Shown one piece after another: positions 17,222 to 24,980 of a DNA stretch of 38,753 nucleotides (position 1 is the stretch's first letter; each line of letters starts with the position of its first letter). A program made the position numbers and the translations under genes. This DNA is from Desulfobacteraceae bacterium. Its GTDB lineage: Bacteria > Desulfobacterota > Desulfobacteria > Desulfobacterales > SKZT01. The stretch lies in NCBI GenBank assembly GCA_011389745.1, contig JAABTQ010000010.1, forward strand, positions 75,645 to 114,397, read 5' to 3'. The notes under the pieces are model-generated. The model saw only the letters and a program-made list of their open reading frames with translations. It searched no databases and was not told the DNA's origin.

Positions 17222-17956
17222 ATGATAGAAAAACATACCATTTTTCTCAACTATGCCGAAGCCTTGAAAGCCATTCAGAATGATCTGGAGCAATATCCTC
17301 CGCAACCGCTTCTGCTTCGGCATTTAGCACAGTTGATATTGGGTGAAAAAGTCCTTATTTCGGAAGATAAACACCGGACAGGTTTGTGGATAGCAGTGGG
17401 AGAAAAAGGCAAATGCCGCCTGATTACCTATGTTCAGATGCCTGAGCACCTTTGTTCGGTGTTATCGAACAAGCAGCTTTCTTATGATGTTTTGGCAAAA
17501 ATCTGCGGGTGTGTTTTTCAGGAAAGTGCTTATACCGGCAGTCAATTTTTCGGAAAGGAAAAGGGCATTTGGGTCGAAACGGGCATGGAAGATTTCAAAT
17601 GTCTTCAGTGTGGACAGTGTTGTCGATTTCTTGATTATCATAAAGAGTTGACTCATGAGGATTACCTATTTTGGCAATCTCTGGGACGAACCGATATCAT
17701 GAAAAGGGTGGGGGTTCTCAAAAGGGCAGGGGAGAATGTTGCTTATCGCATCTGGATAGACCCTGTCACAGGTCGGATTTCGGAAGGCTGCCCATGGCTG
17801 ATCAGGGATTCTGTAAACAACCGGTATATCTGTCGCATTCACGATGTTAGACCCGGCATTTGCCGTCAATACCCCGGAAGCCGTAAACATGCGGGAATGA
17901 CAGGGTGCAACGCTTTTAATTTGCGGTCGATCAGAACCAGTAAAAAAACCGCTTGA
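17222..17956 (+). CDS. YkgJ-family cysteine-cluster protein
   Basis: A 244-aa cytoplasmic protein. The C-terminal half carries the YkgJ (PF03692) pattern: CLQCGQCCRF (C127, C130, C133, C134), then 'EGCPWL', 'YICRIHDVRPGICRQYP' and a final 'MTGC'. This is a CxxCxxCC plus CxxH/C set proposed to bind a zinc ion or iron-sulfur cluster. The reaction is unknown. The N-terminal ~120 residues (FLNYAEALKAIQNDLEQYPPQPL..) are not recognised. The start at 17222 is chosen because AAGGGGGGG precedes it; the frame runs upstream to 17024, but that part is the MITE. Its stop overlaps a TTGACA that may be the -35 of the aromatic operon. MITE insertion probably replaced or separated its native promoter. Confidence 0.85.
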   Translation: MIEKHTIFLNYAEALKAIQNDLEQYPPQPLLLRHLAQLILGEKVLISEDKHRTGLWIAVGEKGKCRLITYVQMPEHLCSVLSNKQLSYDVLAKICGCVFQESAYTGSQFFGKEKGIWVETGMEDFKCLQCGQCCRFLDYHKELTHEDYLFWQSLGRTDIMKRVGVLKRAGENVAYRIWIDPVTGRISEGCPWLIRDSVNNRYICRIHDVRPGICRQYPGSRKHAGMTGCNAFNLRSIRTSKKTA

Positions 17957-17981
17957 CAAAGCCGTTTTATTTATTTAGAGA
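17953..17981 (+). promoter_or_regulatory. Candidate promoter of the aromatic leader-operon transcript
   Basis: A perfect TTGACA (17953-17958), a 17-bp spacer and TAGAGA (17976-17981, a weak -10) overlap the stop codon of the YkgJ gene. A start near 17988 would leave only about 8 nt before the leader ATG, but about 26 nt before an in-frame TTG at 18014 that has GAAAGG upstream. The promoter may instead lie further up. Confidence 0.35.
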
Positions 17982-17995
17982 CTAAGAAATTTCAA

Positions 17996-18091
17996 ATGAA
18001 AGGTAATTTCGGATTGATTAATAGAACTGTGGGCAGATACTTTTATTTTTGGTATTATTTTTATAATACCGGTCTGCCCAAAGTGCGCTGA
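17996..18091 (+). CDS. Aromatic leader peptide of the DAHP synthase operon
   Basis: A 31-codon reading frame: MKGNFGLINRTVGR, then nine aromatic residues in a row Y15-F-Y-F-W-Y-Y-F-Y23, then NTGLPKVR and TGA. That is five Tyr, three Phe and one Trp (codons 18038-18064). Such runs are the hallmark of attenuation leader peptides, where scarcity of a charged tRNA stalls the ribosome. The aromatic codons sit between pairing segments 1 (18030-18037) and 2 (18070-18080), and the stop codon falls just after segment 2, the placement expected for attenuation control. The ATG has only a weak ribosome site (AAGA); an in-frame TTG at 18014 with GAAAGG about 10 nt upstream is an alternative start that keeps all nine aromatic codons. 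The chance of this run arising upstream of DAHP synthase without function is very small. Confidence 0.88.
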   Translation: MKGNFGLINRTVGRYFYFWYYFYNTGLPKVR

Positions 18092-18138
18092 TCCGAACAA
18101 TAAACATAAAATCAGGCGCAAAAGCCGTGGGCGGACCG
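18030..18138 (+). promoter_or_regulatory. Attenuator: mutually exclusive pairings before the aromatic operon
   Basis: Segment 1 TGGGCAGA (18030-18037) pairs perfectly with TCTGCCCA (18073-18080). The same segment 2, CGGTCTGCCCA (18070-18080), pairs over 11 bp (one G.U) with segment 3 TGGGCGGACCG (18128-18138). Segment 3 overlaps the 5' arm of the terminator (18123-18132). If the ribosome stalls on the aromatic codons, segment 1 is covered and 2:3 forms, preventing termination. If it reaches the TGA at 18089, segment 2 is covered and the terminator folds. Confidence 0.85.
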
Positions 18139-18161
18139 AATCGAAGCCCACGGCTTTTTTT
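18123..18161 (+). terminator. Rho-independent terminator of the attenuator
   Basis: A perfect 10-bp stem AGCCGTGGGC (18123-18132) / GCCCACGGCT (18146-18155) with a 13-nt loop is followed by a run of seven T (18155-18161). It lies 46 bp before the DAHP synthase start codon and after the leader stop, so it can only act on transcripts entering the aro operon. Confidence 0.92.
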
Positions 18162-18207
18162 GTTTTTAAAACCGGGGCGCCCATCAAGTTAAGAAAGGTA
18201 AGGTTAG

Positions 18208-19257
18208 ATGACAACAACATACGACATTCATATCAAAGGCTATGAACATCTGATAGCGCCCTGCACACTCAAAGAGGAGTTTCCTCTGACTCAAAAAGCA
18301 ACGGAAACCGTCATTAGCGGAAGACAGGCCATTCAAAACATAATCGACGGCAAAGACAAACGTCTTATGGCGATTGTCGGGCCTTGTTCTATCCACGATG
18401 CTAAGGCTGCCCTCGAATATGCGGAAAAATTGATCGAGATTAATGAGAAGGTTAAAAACACTCTTTTTTTGGTGATGCGGGTCTATTTTGAAAAGCCCCG
18501 CACGAATGTGGGTTGGAAAGGTTTGATCAATGATCCGCTTATGGACGGTACGTGCAATATTCAGGAGGGGATTCGTCATGCCAGGAAACTTCTTCTTGAT
18601 ATTGCACAAATGGGCTTGCCGGTTGCCAATGAAATCCTTGAACCCATTATTCCCCAATACATTGCGGGTTTGATCACCTGGGCGGCTATCGGGGCAAGAA
18701 CCACAGAATCTCAAACACATCGGGAAATGGCCAGCGGTCTGTCCATGCCTGTGGGATTTAAAAATCACACCAATGGTGATTTGGATATTGCTTTAAACGC
18801 CATGCAGGCGGCCAGGGCACAGCAGACTTTCCTGGGAATCGATCAGCAGGGACGATCCTGTATCGTTAAGACCACAGGCAATCCATACGGTCATCTGGTT
18901 TTAAGAGGAGGGGAGCATCCTAATTATGACCCGGTAAGCATTGCAGAAGCTTGTAAAAAGCTCGAAACCAAGAAACTTCCAAAAGCCATTGTCGTTGATT
19001 GTTCCCATGGAAACTCAGGAAAAAAATTTGAAGGACAGGCATTTGTATGGAAAAGTGTGCTCAGTCAGCGCCTTGACGGCAACGAATCCCTGGTGGGAAT
19101 GATGCTGGAAAGTAATCTGAAAGAGGGAAATCAAAAGCTGACCAAGGATCTTTCTTGCCTCAAATACGGTGTATCCATTACCGATGAATGTATCTCATGG
19201 GAAACCACCGAGCAGCTTCTTCTTTTGGCAAATGAAAGATTGTCCAGGAAAAACTGA
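18208..19257 (+). CDS. 3-deoxy-7-phosphoheptulonate (DAHP) synthase, class I AroF/G/H type
   Basis: Condenses phosphoenolpyruvate and erythrose 4-phosphate to DAHP, the committed step of the shikimate pathway. The 349-aa length equals the E. coli AroF/AroG/AroH class. Conserved blocks are IVGPCSIHD (metal Cys60), KPRTNVGWKG (residues 96-105), 'GARTTESQTHREMASGLSMPVGFKN', 'RGGEHPNYD' and 'VDCSHGNSGK'. It starts at the ATG at 18208 after AAGGTAAGG. It is the first structural gene after the aromatic attenuator, and a start 70 bp upstream of pheA places both in one operon. Isozyme feedback type (Tyr, Phe or Trp) cannot be read with certainty. The leader peptide suggests transcript control by all three. 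Confidence 0.96.
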   Translation: MTTTYDIHIKGYEHLIAPCTLKEEFPLTQKATETVISGRQAIQNIIDGKDKRLMAIVGPCSIHDAKAALEYAEKLIEINEKVKNTLFLVMRVYFEKPRTNVGWKGLINDPLMDGTCNIQEGIRHARKLLLDIAQMGLPVANEILEPIIPQYIAGLITWAAIGARTTESQTHREMASGLSMPVGFKNHTNGDLDIALNAMQAARAQQTFLGIDQQGRSCIVKTTGNPYGHLVLRGGEHPNYDPVSIAEACKKLETKKLPKAIVVDCSHGNSGKKFEGQAFVWKSVLSQRLDGNESLVGMMLESNLKEGNQKLTKDLSCLKYGVSITDECISWETTEQLLLLANERLSRKN

Positions 19258-19326
19258 AATGCCGTGAGAATTCCCGAAATAAAATCGCTCATATCAGGTG
19301 TCAGTTTTTTACATCGAGAGGAGATT

Positions 19327-20439
19327 ATGGACAATTCAGACAGCCGGCCACAAATCCAAAAACCAGAGGATTTAGGTGCCATAAGAGCATCCATTGATGA
19401 ATTGGATGAAAAAATTCTTGCCATGATTAATCAAAGACTCCATCTGGCCAAAAGAATCGGAGAATTAAAAAAAGATAAGAACGATATGGTGATGGATAAT
19501 GCCCGCGAAAGCATGGTGATCAATCGCCTGATCTCCATGAACAAAGGTCCTCTGACCGACAAGATGGTCGGGCATTTTTTCTCGGAAATCATCGCCGCTT
19601 CCCGTGAAATTCAAAAACCACAACAGGTGGGTTATTTAGGGCCGGAGGCTACCTTCACCCATATTGCGGCCATGAACCATTTTGGAAGTTCGGTTTCTTT
19701 TATGCCACAACCGAGTATCCGCGATGTTTTTATGGAAGTGGAAAAAGGCTCGTGCCAATATGGGGTTGTGCCGGTGGAAAATTCAATTGAAGGGGCGGTT
19801 AACTACACTCTGGATCTTTTTTATGAATCGGATTTAAAAATATGCGCGGAGATTTATCAATCCATTTCCCATGATCTTCTTTCCAAAACCGGAAATCTGG
19901 AAGATATTCAGGTCATTTACTCACACCCCCATGCATTTGCACAGTGCCGCAAATGGCTCAGAAAGCACCTTCCCGCCTGTTCTTTAAAGGAGTGCGGCAG
20001 TACGGCCTCCGCAGCCAAGATGGCATCGGAAAATTCTCGATCGGCGGCCATCTCCAGTCATGAAGCCGCACAAATGTATCATCTGAATGTGGTGGCATCA
20101 AGAATTGAAGATGTTTCCAGAAACATTACCCGGTTTTTGGTTATCGGAAAAGAGGAAGTTCGAAAAACCGGAAGGGATAAAACTTCCATCATGTTTGTGA
20201 CTACGCATATTCCCGGTGCACTTTACAGAATTCTTCAACCCATAGCCGCGGCAGGGCTTAATATGGTCAAGCTTGAGTCAAGGCCGGCCAGGCATGAAAA
20301 GTGGAGCTATGTCTTTTTTGCCGATCTTGAAGGGCACATGCAGGATGTGACCATAAAAACGACAGTGGAAGAAATGAGAAATATCTGTCTTTATTTAAAA
20401 TGGCTGGGTTCATATCCCAGAGCAAGAGATGGATTTTAA
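19327..20439 (+). CDS. pheA: Bifunctional chorismate mutase / prephenate dehydratase
   Basis: Converts chorismate to prephenate and then phenylpyruvate in phenylalanine synthesis. The protein is 370 aa. An AroQ chorismate mutase domain covers about residues 15-95 (AIRASIDELDEKILAMINQR, K and R catalytic positions present). The prephenate dehydratase domain follows from 101 (VGYLGPEATFTHIAA, VPVENSIEGAV), with the catalytic TRF at 268-270 (NITRFLVI). The C-terminal ACT domain (about 286-360) has PGALY and ESRP (317-320), the Phe-binding motifs, so allosteric inhibition by Phe is expected. The start at 19327 has GAGGAG just upstream; the frame extends to a GTG at 19264 without a ribosome site. 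It lies third-party-free between DAHP synthase and aroA. Confidence 0.96.
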   Translation: MDNSDSRPQIQKPEDLGAIRASIDELDEKILAMINQRLHLAKRIGELKKDKNDMVMDNARESMVINRLISMNKGPLTDKMVGHFFSEIIAASREIQKPQQVGYLGPEATFTHIAAMNHFGSSVSFMPQPSIRDVFMEVEKGSCQYGVVPVENSIEGAVNYTLDLFYESDLKICAEIYQSISHDLLSKTGNLEDIQVIYSHPHAFAQCRKWLRKHLPACSLKECGSTASAAKMASENSRSAAISSHEAAQMYHLNVVASRIEDVSRNITRFLVIGKEEVRKTGRDKTSIMFVTTHIPGALYRILQPIAAAGLNMVKLESRPARHEKWSYVFFADLEGHMQDVTIKTTVEEMRNICLYLKWLGSYPRARDGF

Positions 20440-20514
20440 ACCGGAAGGTAAAACAGTATGATCGCATTTCGAGATTGGAATTTTCTTAAGATAACCAAAA
20501 AAGGCTAATAAATC

Positions 20515-21771
20515 ATGATTGAAATTAAACCCAGGCACATGATGGGTTGCAGCGTTTCCGTTCCCGGATCAAAAAGCTACACCCACCGTATACTCATTGC
20601 CGCATCCCTTTCCGATGGCTTCTGTGTTGTAGAAAACGGCCTTCAAAGTGAAGACACCCTGTTGACCCTGGATGCCCTAAAACAGATGGGGGTTGATATC
20701 AACATTATTGGGAATCGTTTTAACGTGACCGGCAAAAAAGGAATCCTATCAGCTCCTGAAGAGCCTGTTTATCTTGGGAACTCAGGGACATCCATGCGTT
20801 TGTTGACCGGTGTGGCGGCATTGTGCCGAGGCGTTTGCACGTTGACCGGAAGTGATCGGATGAAGCAGCGCCCGATTCAGGATCTTCTGGATGCTTTGTC
20901 CAACATCGGAGTTGAGGCCAGGTCCGTTGACGGAAACGGATGCCCTCCTGTGGAAATTTTTGGAGGATCAGTTAGAGGCGGTAAAACCGGGCTGCGCTGT
21001 AAAATCAGCAGCCAGTTTCTTTCCTCTCTTTTATTGGTAGGACCCTATTCGAAAGACGGTATTGATATCCGGGTAACCGAGGGACCAGTGTCCAAACCTT
21101 ATATCGATATGACTGTCGAAGTCATGCAAAGATGTGGTGTGAATGTCGAGCGAGAGGGTTATGATCGTTTTTTTGTTCCAGGCGGCCAAATTTATAATTC
21201 CGGAACCTATCTTGTAGAACCGGATTGTTCTCAGGCCGGCTATTTCTGGGGTGTCGGAGCCATCACAGGAGCCAAAATCAAAGTGTTCGGAATCAGCAAA
21301 AACACCCGTCAGGGAGATGTGCGGTTTGCACAGGTTCTTGGTGAAATGGGTTGTGTAGTAAAGGAAGAATCAGACGGAATCAGCGTCAAAGGCGGCGAAT
21401 TAACGGCAGTGGATGTGGATATGGCCGATATGCCGGATATGGTTCCGACACTTGCTGTTGTTGCATCCTTTGCAAAGGGAACGACCCGGATTAACAATGT
21501 GGCCCATTTAAAAGCCAAGGAAAGTGACCGGCTCGGTTCGGTGGTCGATGAACTTGTGAAAATGGGTGTCAATGCTGCTTGTACCGATTCCGGCATGACC
21601 ATCGAAGGGGGTCGACCCCAAGGTGCGCAAATCGATACATACAACGATCACCGTATCGCCATGAGCTTTGCCATGGCCGGACTTAAAGTTCCGGGCATTA
21701 TCATCAACGAGGAGCACTGTGTTGAAAAATCATTTCCCAATTACTGGGAAATCTTTGCGGAACTTAGTTAA
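20515..21771 (+). CDS. aroA: 3-phosphoshikimate 1-carboxyvinyltransferase (EPSP synthase)
   Basis: Transfers enolpyruvate from PEP to shikimate 3-phosphate. The protein is 418 aa with two inside-out alpha/beta domains. Motifs: VPGSKSYTHRILIAASLSDG (S3P/PEP-binding Lys20 and Arg25), YLGNSGTSMRLLTGV (residues 86-100), 'GSDRMKQRPIQDLLDAL' with the PEP-binding Arg, 'DMPDMVPTLAV' with the catalytic Asp, 'LKAKESDRLG' and 'YNDHRIAMSFAMAG'. No insertion or missing key residue is seen. It follows pheA by 75 bp and ends 22 bp before aroC. The order DAHP synthase-pheA-aroA-aroC covers the first and last steps of the common pathway plus the Phe branch. Confidence 0.97.
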   Translation: MIEIKPRHMMGCSVSVPGSKSYTHRILIAASLSDGFCVVENGLQSEDTLLTLDALKQMGVDINIIGNRFNVTGKKGILSAPEEPVYLGNSGTSMRLLTGVAALCRGVCTLTGSDRMKQRPIQDLLDALSNIGVEARSVDGNGCPPVEIFGGSVRGGKTGLRCKISSQFLSSLLLVGPYSKDGIDIRVTEGPVSKPYIDMTVEVMQRCGVNVEREGYDRFFVPGGQIYNSGTYLVEPDCSQAGYFWGVGAITGAKIKVFGISKNTRQGDVRFAQVLGEMGCVVKEESDGISVKGGELTAVDVDMADMPDMVPTLAVVASFAKGTTRINNVAHLKAKESDRLGSVVDELVKMGVNAACTDSGMTIEGGRPQGAQIDTYNDHRIAMSFAMAGLKVPGIIINEEHCVEKSFPNYWEIFAELS

Positions 21772-21793
21772 CGCAGAAACGATTGGAGCAGCC

Positions 21794-22849
21794 ATGCCCG
21801 GTAATACATTCGGAACATTATTTAAAATTACGACCTGGGGTGAATCCCATGGAAAAGGGGTAGGGGTGATCATTGATGGGTGTCCCCCCAAAATGCCTTT
21901 GACTCAGTCTATAATACAGGCCATGCTTGACCGGCGAAGGCCCGGAGGTTCTTTGGCAAGCACCACCCGGAAAGAACCGGATCAGGCCATAATTATGTCC
22001 GGTGTTTTCGAGGGCATGACCACCGGAACTCCAATCATGATCATGGTTGAAAACAAAGATGCCGAATCCCGGGCATACTCTCCTTATGCAACCCTTTACC
22101 GTCCTGGTCACGGAGACATCTCCTACATGGCCAAATACGGTATCCGGGACTGGCGTGGCGGTGGAAGAGCTTCGGCCCGGGAGACCGTGGCAAGGGTTGC
22201 CGCAGGAGCCGTGGCTAAAGCCATGCTTGACCGACACGGTATTGCCGTGATCGCCTATACCCTGGAATTGGGAGGTATCCGGGCAGAGAATCTTGATTTA
22301 TCTTCAATAAATCAGAACATGTTTTTGTGTCCGGATGCAAATGCCGCTGAAAAAATGGCTTTGCGTGTTAAAGCTGTCAAAAACCAGGGCGACTCATTAG
22401 GCGGAATTGTGGAGATTATCGCCTCCAGTGTTCCGGCCGGGTTGGGAAATCCGGTATTTGACAAGCTGGATGCCGAACTGGCCAAGGCGTTAATGAGTAT
22501 CGGAGCAGTTAAAGGTGTGGAGATTGGTGCGGGATTTGAAGCAGCCCGGATGCTTGGCTCCCAAAACAACGATCCCATTACCCCTGACGGTTTTTTATCC
22601 AATAATGCCGGGGGGATTCTCGCCGGTATTTCCAACGGCGATAACATCGTGGTTCGTGCCGCGGTCAAACCCATCCCGTCCATTGCCGTCGAACAAAAAA
22701 CCGTTAATACTGAAGGGAAACAAGAAACCATTTCTGTTAAAGGCCGACATGATATATCTGCCATTCCGCGAATCAATGTGGTATGCGAGGCGATGGTGTG
22801 TCTGGTTCTTGTCGATCATCTGCTTCAGCAAAAAGCCACTGTAGCTTAA
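21794..22849 (+). CDS. aroC: Chorismate synthase
   Basis: Converts EPSP to chorismate using reduced FMN, the last common aromatic step. The protein is 351 aa. Conserved blocks include FGTLFKITTWGESHGKGVGVIIDG (the first His), DRRRPGGSLASTTRKEPD, 'YRPGHGDISYMAKYGIRDWRGGGRASARET' with the FMN/substrate loop, 'VFDKLDAELAKALMSIGAVKGVEIG', 'NNAGGILAGISNGD' and 'GRHDISAIPRINVVCEAM'. The start at 21794 follows GGAG; the open frame reaches back into aroA but lacks homology. It is the last gene of the operon. No terminator hairpin was recognised after it; a dispersed repeat follows at 22938. Confidence 0.97.
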   Translation: MPGNTFGTLFKITTWGESHGKGVGVIIDGCPPKMPLTQSIIQAMLDRRRPGGSLASTTRKEPDQAIIMSGVFEGMTTGTPIMIMVENKDAESRAYSPYATLYRPGHGDISYMAKYGIRDWRGGGRASARETVARVAAGAVAKAMLDRHGIAVIAYTLELGGIRAENLDLSSINQNMFLCPDANAAEKMALRVKAVKNQGDSLGGIVEIIASSVPAGLGNPVFDKLDAELAKALMSIGAVKGVEIGAGFEAARMLGSQNNDPITPDGFLSNNAGGILAGISNGDNIVVRAAVKPIPSIAVEQKTVNTEGKQETISVKGRHDISAIPRINVVCEAMVCLVLVDHLLQQKATVA

Positions 22850-22937
22850 GATTCTGAAAGCTGTGAAAATATGCGATATTGTTCCATTTACCGCCTTCCA
22901 GGTGAGTGATTATCATCCATTCAGGCTTGTGACCGGA

Positions 22938-23025
22938 GATTCTTCGGTCGCCGTGGTTCAATCAAAATTTAGAAAATATTTCTTTTCAGCCATAAATCAG
23001 CTGCGAGTTGCTCCTCAGAATGACA
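22938..23025. repeat. Dispersed repeat with AGATTCTTCGG...CTCAGAATGACA ends, copy 1
   Basis: It begins GATTCTTCGGTCGCCGTGG and ends GAGTTGCTCCTCAGAATGACA, in the gap between aroC and the glycine-zipper gene. It shares both ends with copies at 27098 and 30219. The ends match a repeat seen in many genomes (rc: TCATTCTGAGGAG...CGAAGAATC). Confidence 0.8.
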
Positions 23026-23148
23026 GGCACGGAATGAGTTTCGAATCTTGAACCATATATTGGAAAAAATCAAAAAATCTTCGATAAATTAAAATATAAG
23101 ATAAGGATACATGATATGATCCATTGAAAAAAAGGAAAGGAAAAGGAA

Positions 23149-23595
23149 ATGAAACGACTTTTATATTTAATTGTACTGGTTGTTTTTTTTGCCGCCGGTT
23201 GTACCACTCCCGGATACTATAATACCCAAAGAGGAGCTGTGACCGGTGCGGGTCTGGGAGCACTTGCCGGGCAAACCATAGGTCGTAATACGGAATCCAC
23301 ACTCATTGGTGCCGGGATCGGTGGTCTGATGGGTACGGTTCTCGGTAACAGTTATGATCAACAGGCTGGGCAATACCGGGATTACCAGGCAAGAGAACAG
23401 GTATCAGGGCAACAATACGATAATTACCGGCCGAGAGATCAATATGACGGACAATATTATCATGACAGGCAATATCATCGGTATCAACCCCACCATCGGT
23501 CACCTCCTGGGTACTGGGTAACTGTTCCCGGTCATTGGAGAGGTCACGTATGGGTTCCGGAGCATAGAGAATGGAGACCTCACCGAAGGTATTAA
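23149..23595 (+). CDS. Glycine-zipper outer-membrane-type lipoprotein
   Basis: A 148-aa predicted envelope lipoprotein. The signal peptide MKRLLYLIVLVVFFAAGC ends at lipobox A-A-G-C18. Next comes a glycine-zipper segment (GAVTGAGLGALAGQTIGRNTESTLIGAGIGGLMGTVLGN, about residues 29-67) of the YMGG/OmpA-like glycine-zipper type, which inserts into or stabilises membranes. The tail is rich in Tyr, Gln, Arg and His and ends with 'YWVTVPGHWRGHVWVPEHREWRPHRRY', a W-x-P-G-H-W pattern seen in envelope stress or cell-wall-associated proteins. AAGGAAAAGGAAA precedes the start. The next gene begins 19 bp after the stop and is likely cotranscribed. Confidence 0.8.
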   Translation: MKRLLYLIVLVVFFAAGCTTPGYYNTQRGAVTGAGLGALAGQTIGRNTESTLIGAGIGGLMGTVLGNSYDQQAGQYRDYQAREQVSGQQYDNYRPRDQYDGQYYHDRQYHRYQPHHRSPPGYWVTVPGHWRGHVWVPEHREWRPHRRY

Positions 23596-23614
23596 AAGGA
23601 AAGATGAATTTTTA

Positions 23615-24499
23615 ATGAAAAAGATTCATGTGCTGGGATTCGGTTTTGCCGTTGTCATCGTTATCTGCATTATTGCAGGTTCTCAATATTATCTTCATAT
23701 CCGGACAACACAGGAAATCTCCAGGAGGGTTGATGAAATTACATATTTGGAAAGTCTGGAATATGAAAATCTGAAAGTCGGCTTATGGAAAAACCAGCTC
23801 ATTTTAAGTAATGTATCCTTAAAGCTCAGGGATGTAACGGACTTATTTCGCGCCGGGGAAATTAGTATCTCCAACCTTAAGACCTATAATGGTCATATTC
23901 TCGGTTTTAATATCGAAATAAATGATCTTGGTATTCCTCTGAAAAGTTTCCTTGCCGATGAAACTTTTCAGTCCATGAAAATGGTGAACCCGGATGAGTT
24001 GTTATTAACCATCGGCTGCAACTATCATTATGATCCTGATCAACGGGGATTGGAATTGAATAACATTAAGATCCTTTCTCCTGATCTGGCAGAAGTCGAG
24101 GCAAGTATCAGGTTAGTGAATATTGATCCTTCAACTATCGCATTGAATAACCCGGTCGGCTTGATTCCACAATTATTTGGAATTTCGATTTCACAGGCCA
24201 GTGTTATTTACATTGACCATTCTTTTTTGGAAAAATTTTTTGCCGCCCAAAGCAACCCGACAGACTCGAACATGCCGGCAGCCATTGCCGTGTTTTCCGA
24301 GAATGTGAATCAAATGATTCAAATAGAAAAAGATGAAAAAACCCGGACTGTATTGAAGAATTTTCAGGAGTTTTTAACCAGCCCTGAAAAATTGCATATT
24401 ACCCTCTCACCTGAAAATCCCGTTCCTTTAGTTCGATTTCTTTGGGTTCGGCATTTCAAGGAAGTCGTTGAATTGCTGAATATGAAAGTTGAAACATAA
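23615..24499 (+). CDS. Membrane-anchored periplasmic hypothetical protein
   Basis: A 294-aa protein with a single N-terminal membrane segment (about residues 5-25, VLGFGFAVVIVICIIAGSQYYL) and a periplasmic body. The body has beta-rich segments such as 'YENLKVGLWKNQLILSNVSLKL', 'GEISISNLKTYNGHILGFNIEINDLGIPL' and 'RGLELNNIKILSPDLAEVEASIRLVNI'. These resemble AsmA/DUF945-like proteins, in which strands describe layered lipid-binding sheets, but the match is only by eye. The start at 23615 was preferred over a 3-codon ATG frame just upstream. It follows the glycine-zipper lipoprotein by 19 bp. Its TAA stop is immediately followed by the target duplication of MITE copy 2, so the mobile element landed right behind the gene without damaging it. 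Confidence 0.65.
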   Translation: MKKIHVLGFGFAVVIVICIIAGSQYYLHIRTTQEISRRVDEITYLESLEYENLKVGLWKNQLILSNVSLKLRDVTDLFRAGEISISNLKTYNGHILGFNIEINDLGIPLKSFLADETFQSMKMVNPDELLLTIGCNYHYDPDQRGLELNNIKILSPDLAEVEASIRLVNIDPSTIALNNPVGLIPQLFGISISQASVIYIDHSFLEKFFAAQSNPTDSNMPAAIAVFSENVNQMIQIEKDEKTRTVLKNFQEFLTSPEKLHITLSPENPVPLVRFLWVRHFKEVVELLNMKVET

Positions 24500-24507
24500 A
24501 ATTTTTA

Positions 24508-24728
24508 GAGTGTAACCTGTTTGTGTGAAAAGACTTGTGCTCAATTGTAGGTGCGAATTCATTCGCACAATGTGAAGCCCGTTGTCATTATACAGTCTAT
24601 GCCCGTTCCCCCAGGAAAAAAGTTGCTGGGGGCCTCTAAGGAATTTTCTGTAAATCCGTGCCGGATTTTAAGTGCGAATGAATTCGCACCTACAGAAAAA
24701 TCGGATTTCACGCAAACAGGTTACACTT
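24508..24728. mobile_element. MITE-like element, copy 2
   Basis: A 221-bp non-coding element. Its ends GAGTGTAACCTGTTTGTGT and ...CAAACAGGTTACACTT are inverted repeats. The direct repeat AAATTTTTA(GA) flanks it (24499-24507 and 24729-24737; 11 bp match if GA is counted). It carries the same internal REP-like hairpin arms GTGCGAATTCATTCGCAC and GTGCGAATGAATTCGCAC as copy 1. It is longer than copy 1 by a short insertion after the shared 'CCCCCAGGAAAAAAGTT'. There is no open frame, so mobility would need a transposase in trans. Confidence 0.88.
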
Positions 24729-24909
24729 AAATTTTTAGATCAATAAAGCCAATAGGATAGCCAAAATATTTCCCGGGTTGAGTGCCCGGTGATTTTCATG
24801 ATCAGTTTTTCAACCCTTTCTCATTGTCTTTAGTATCCTCAATTCCAGACGGATTTCTCTGTCTTTCGGAAACTGAACTAAGTGATTTTATTTGAAAGAA
24901 TCTTTTAAT

Positions 24910-24980
24910 GTCATACCGGCGAAGGCCGTTATCTAGTCCGATGGTTATACCTTTTAGGTTCCGGTTTTCGCCGGTATGAC
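24910..24980. repeat. Inverted repeat of the GTCATACCGGCGAA family
   Basis: The arms GTCATACCGGCGAAGGCCG and CGGTTTTCGCCGGTATGAC are inverted over 19 bp with 2 mismatches, around a 33-bp spacer. It resembles the 'GTCATTCCGGCGAAAGCCGGAATCCAG' repeats widespread in Proteobacteria. Confidence 0.8.

Noticed and set aside
18184-18768. 194-codon minus-strand frame across the DAHP synthase start
   Set aside because: It is antisense to a certain gene and to the attenuator, and its translation has no recognisable features.
21309-21644. 111-codon minus-strand frame inside aroA
   Set aside because: Shadow of the conserved aroA reading frame; low-complexity Ser/Thr/Pro content typical of antisense frames.
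22312-22776. 154-codon minus-strand frame inside aroC
   Set aside because: Shadow of a highly conserved gene with no ribosome site.
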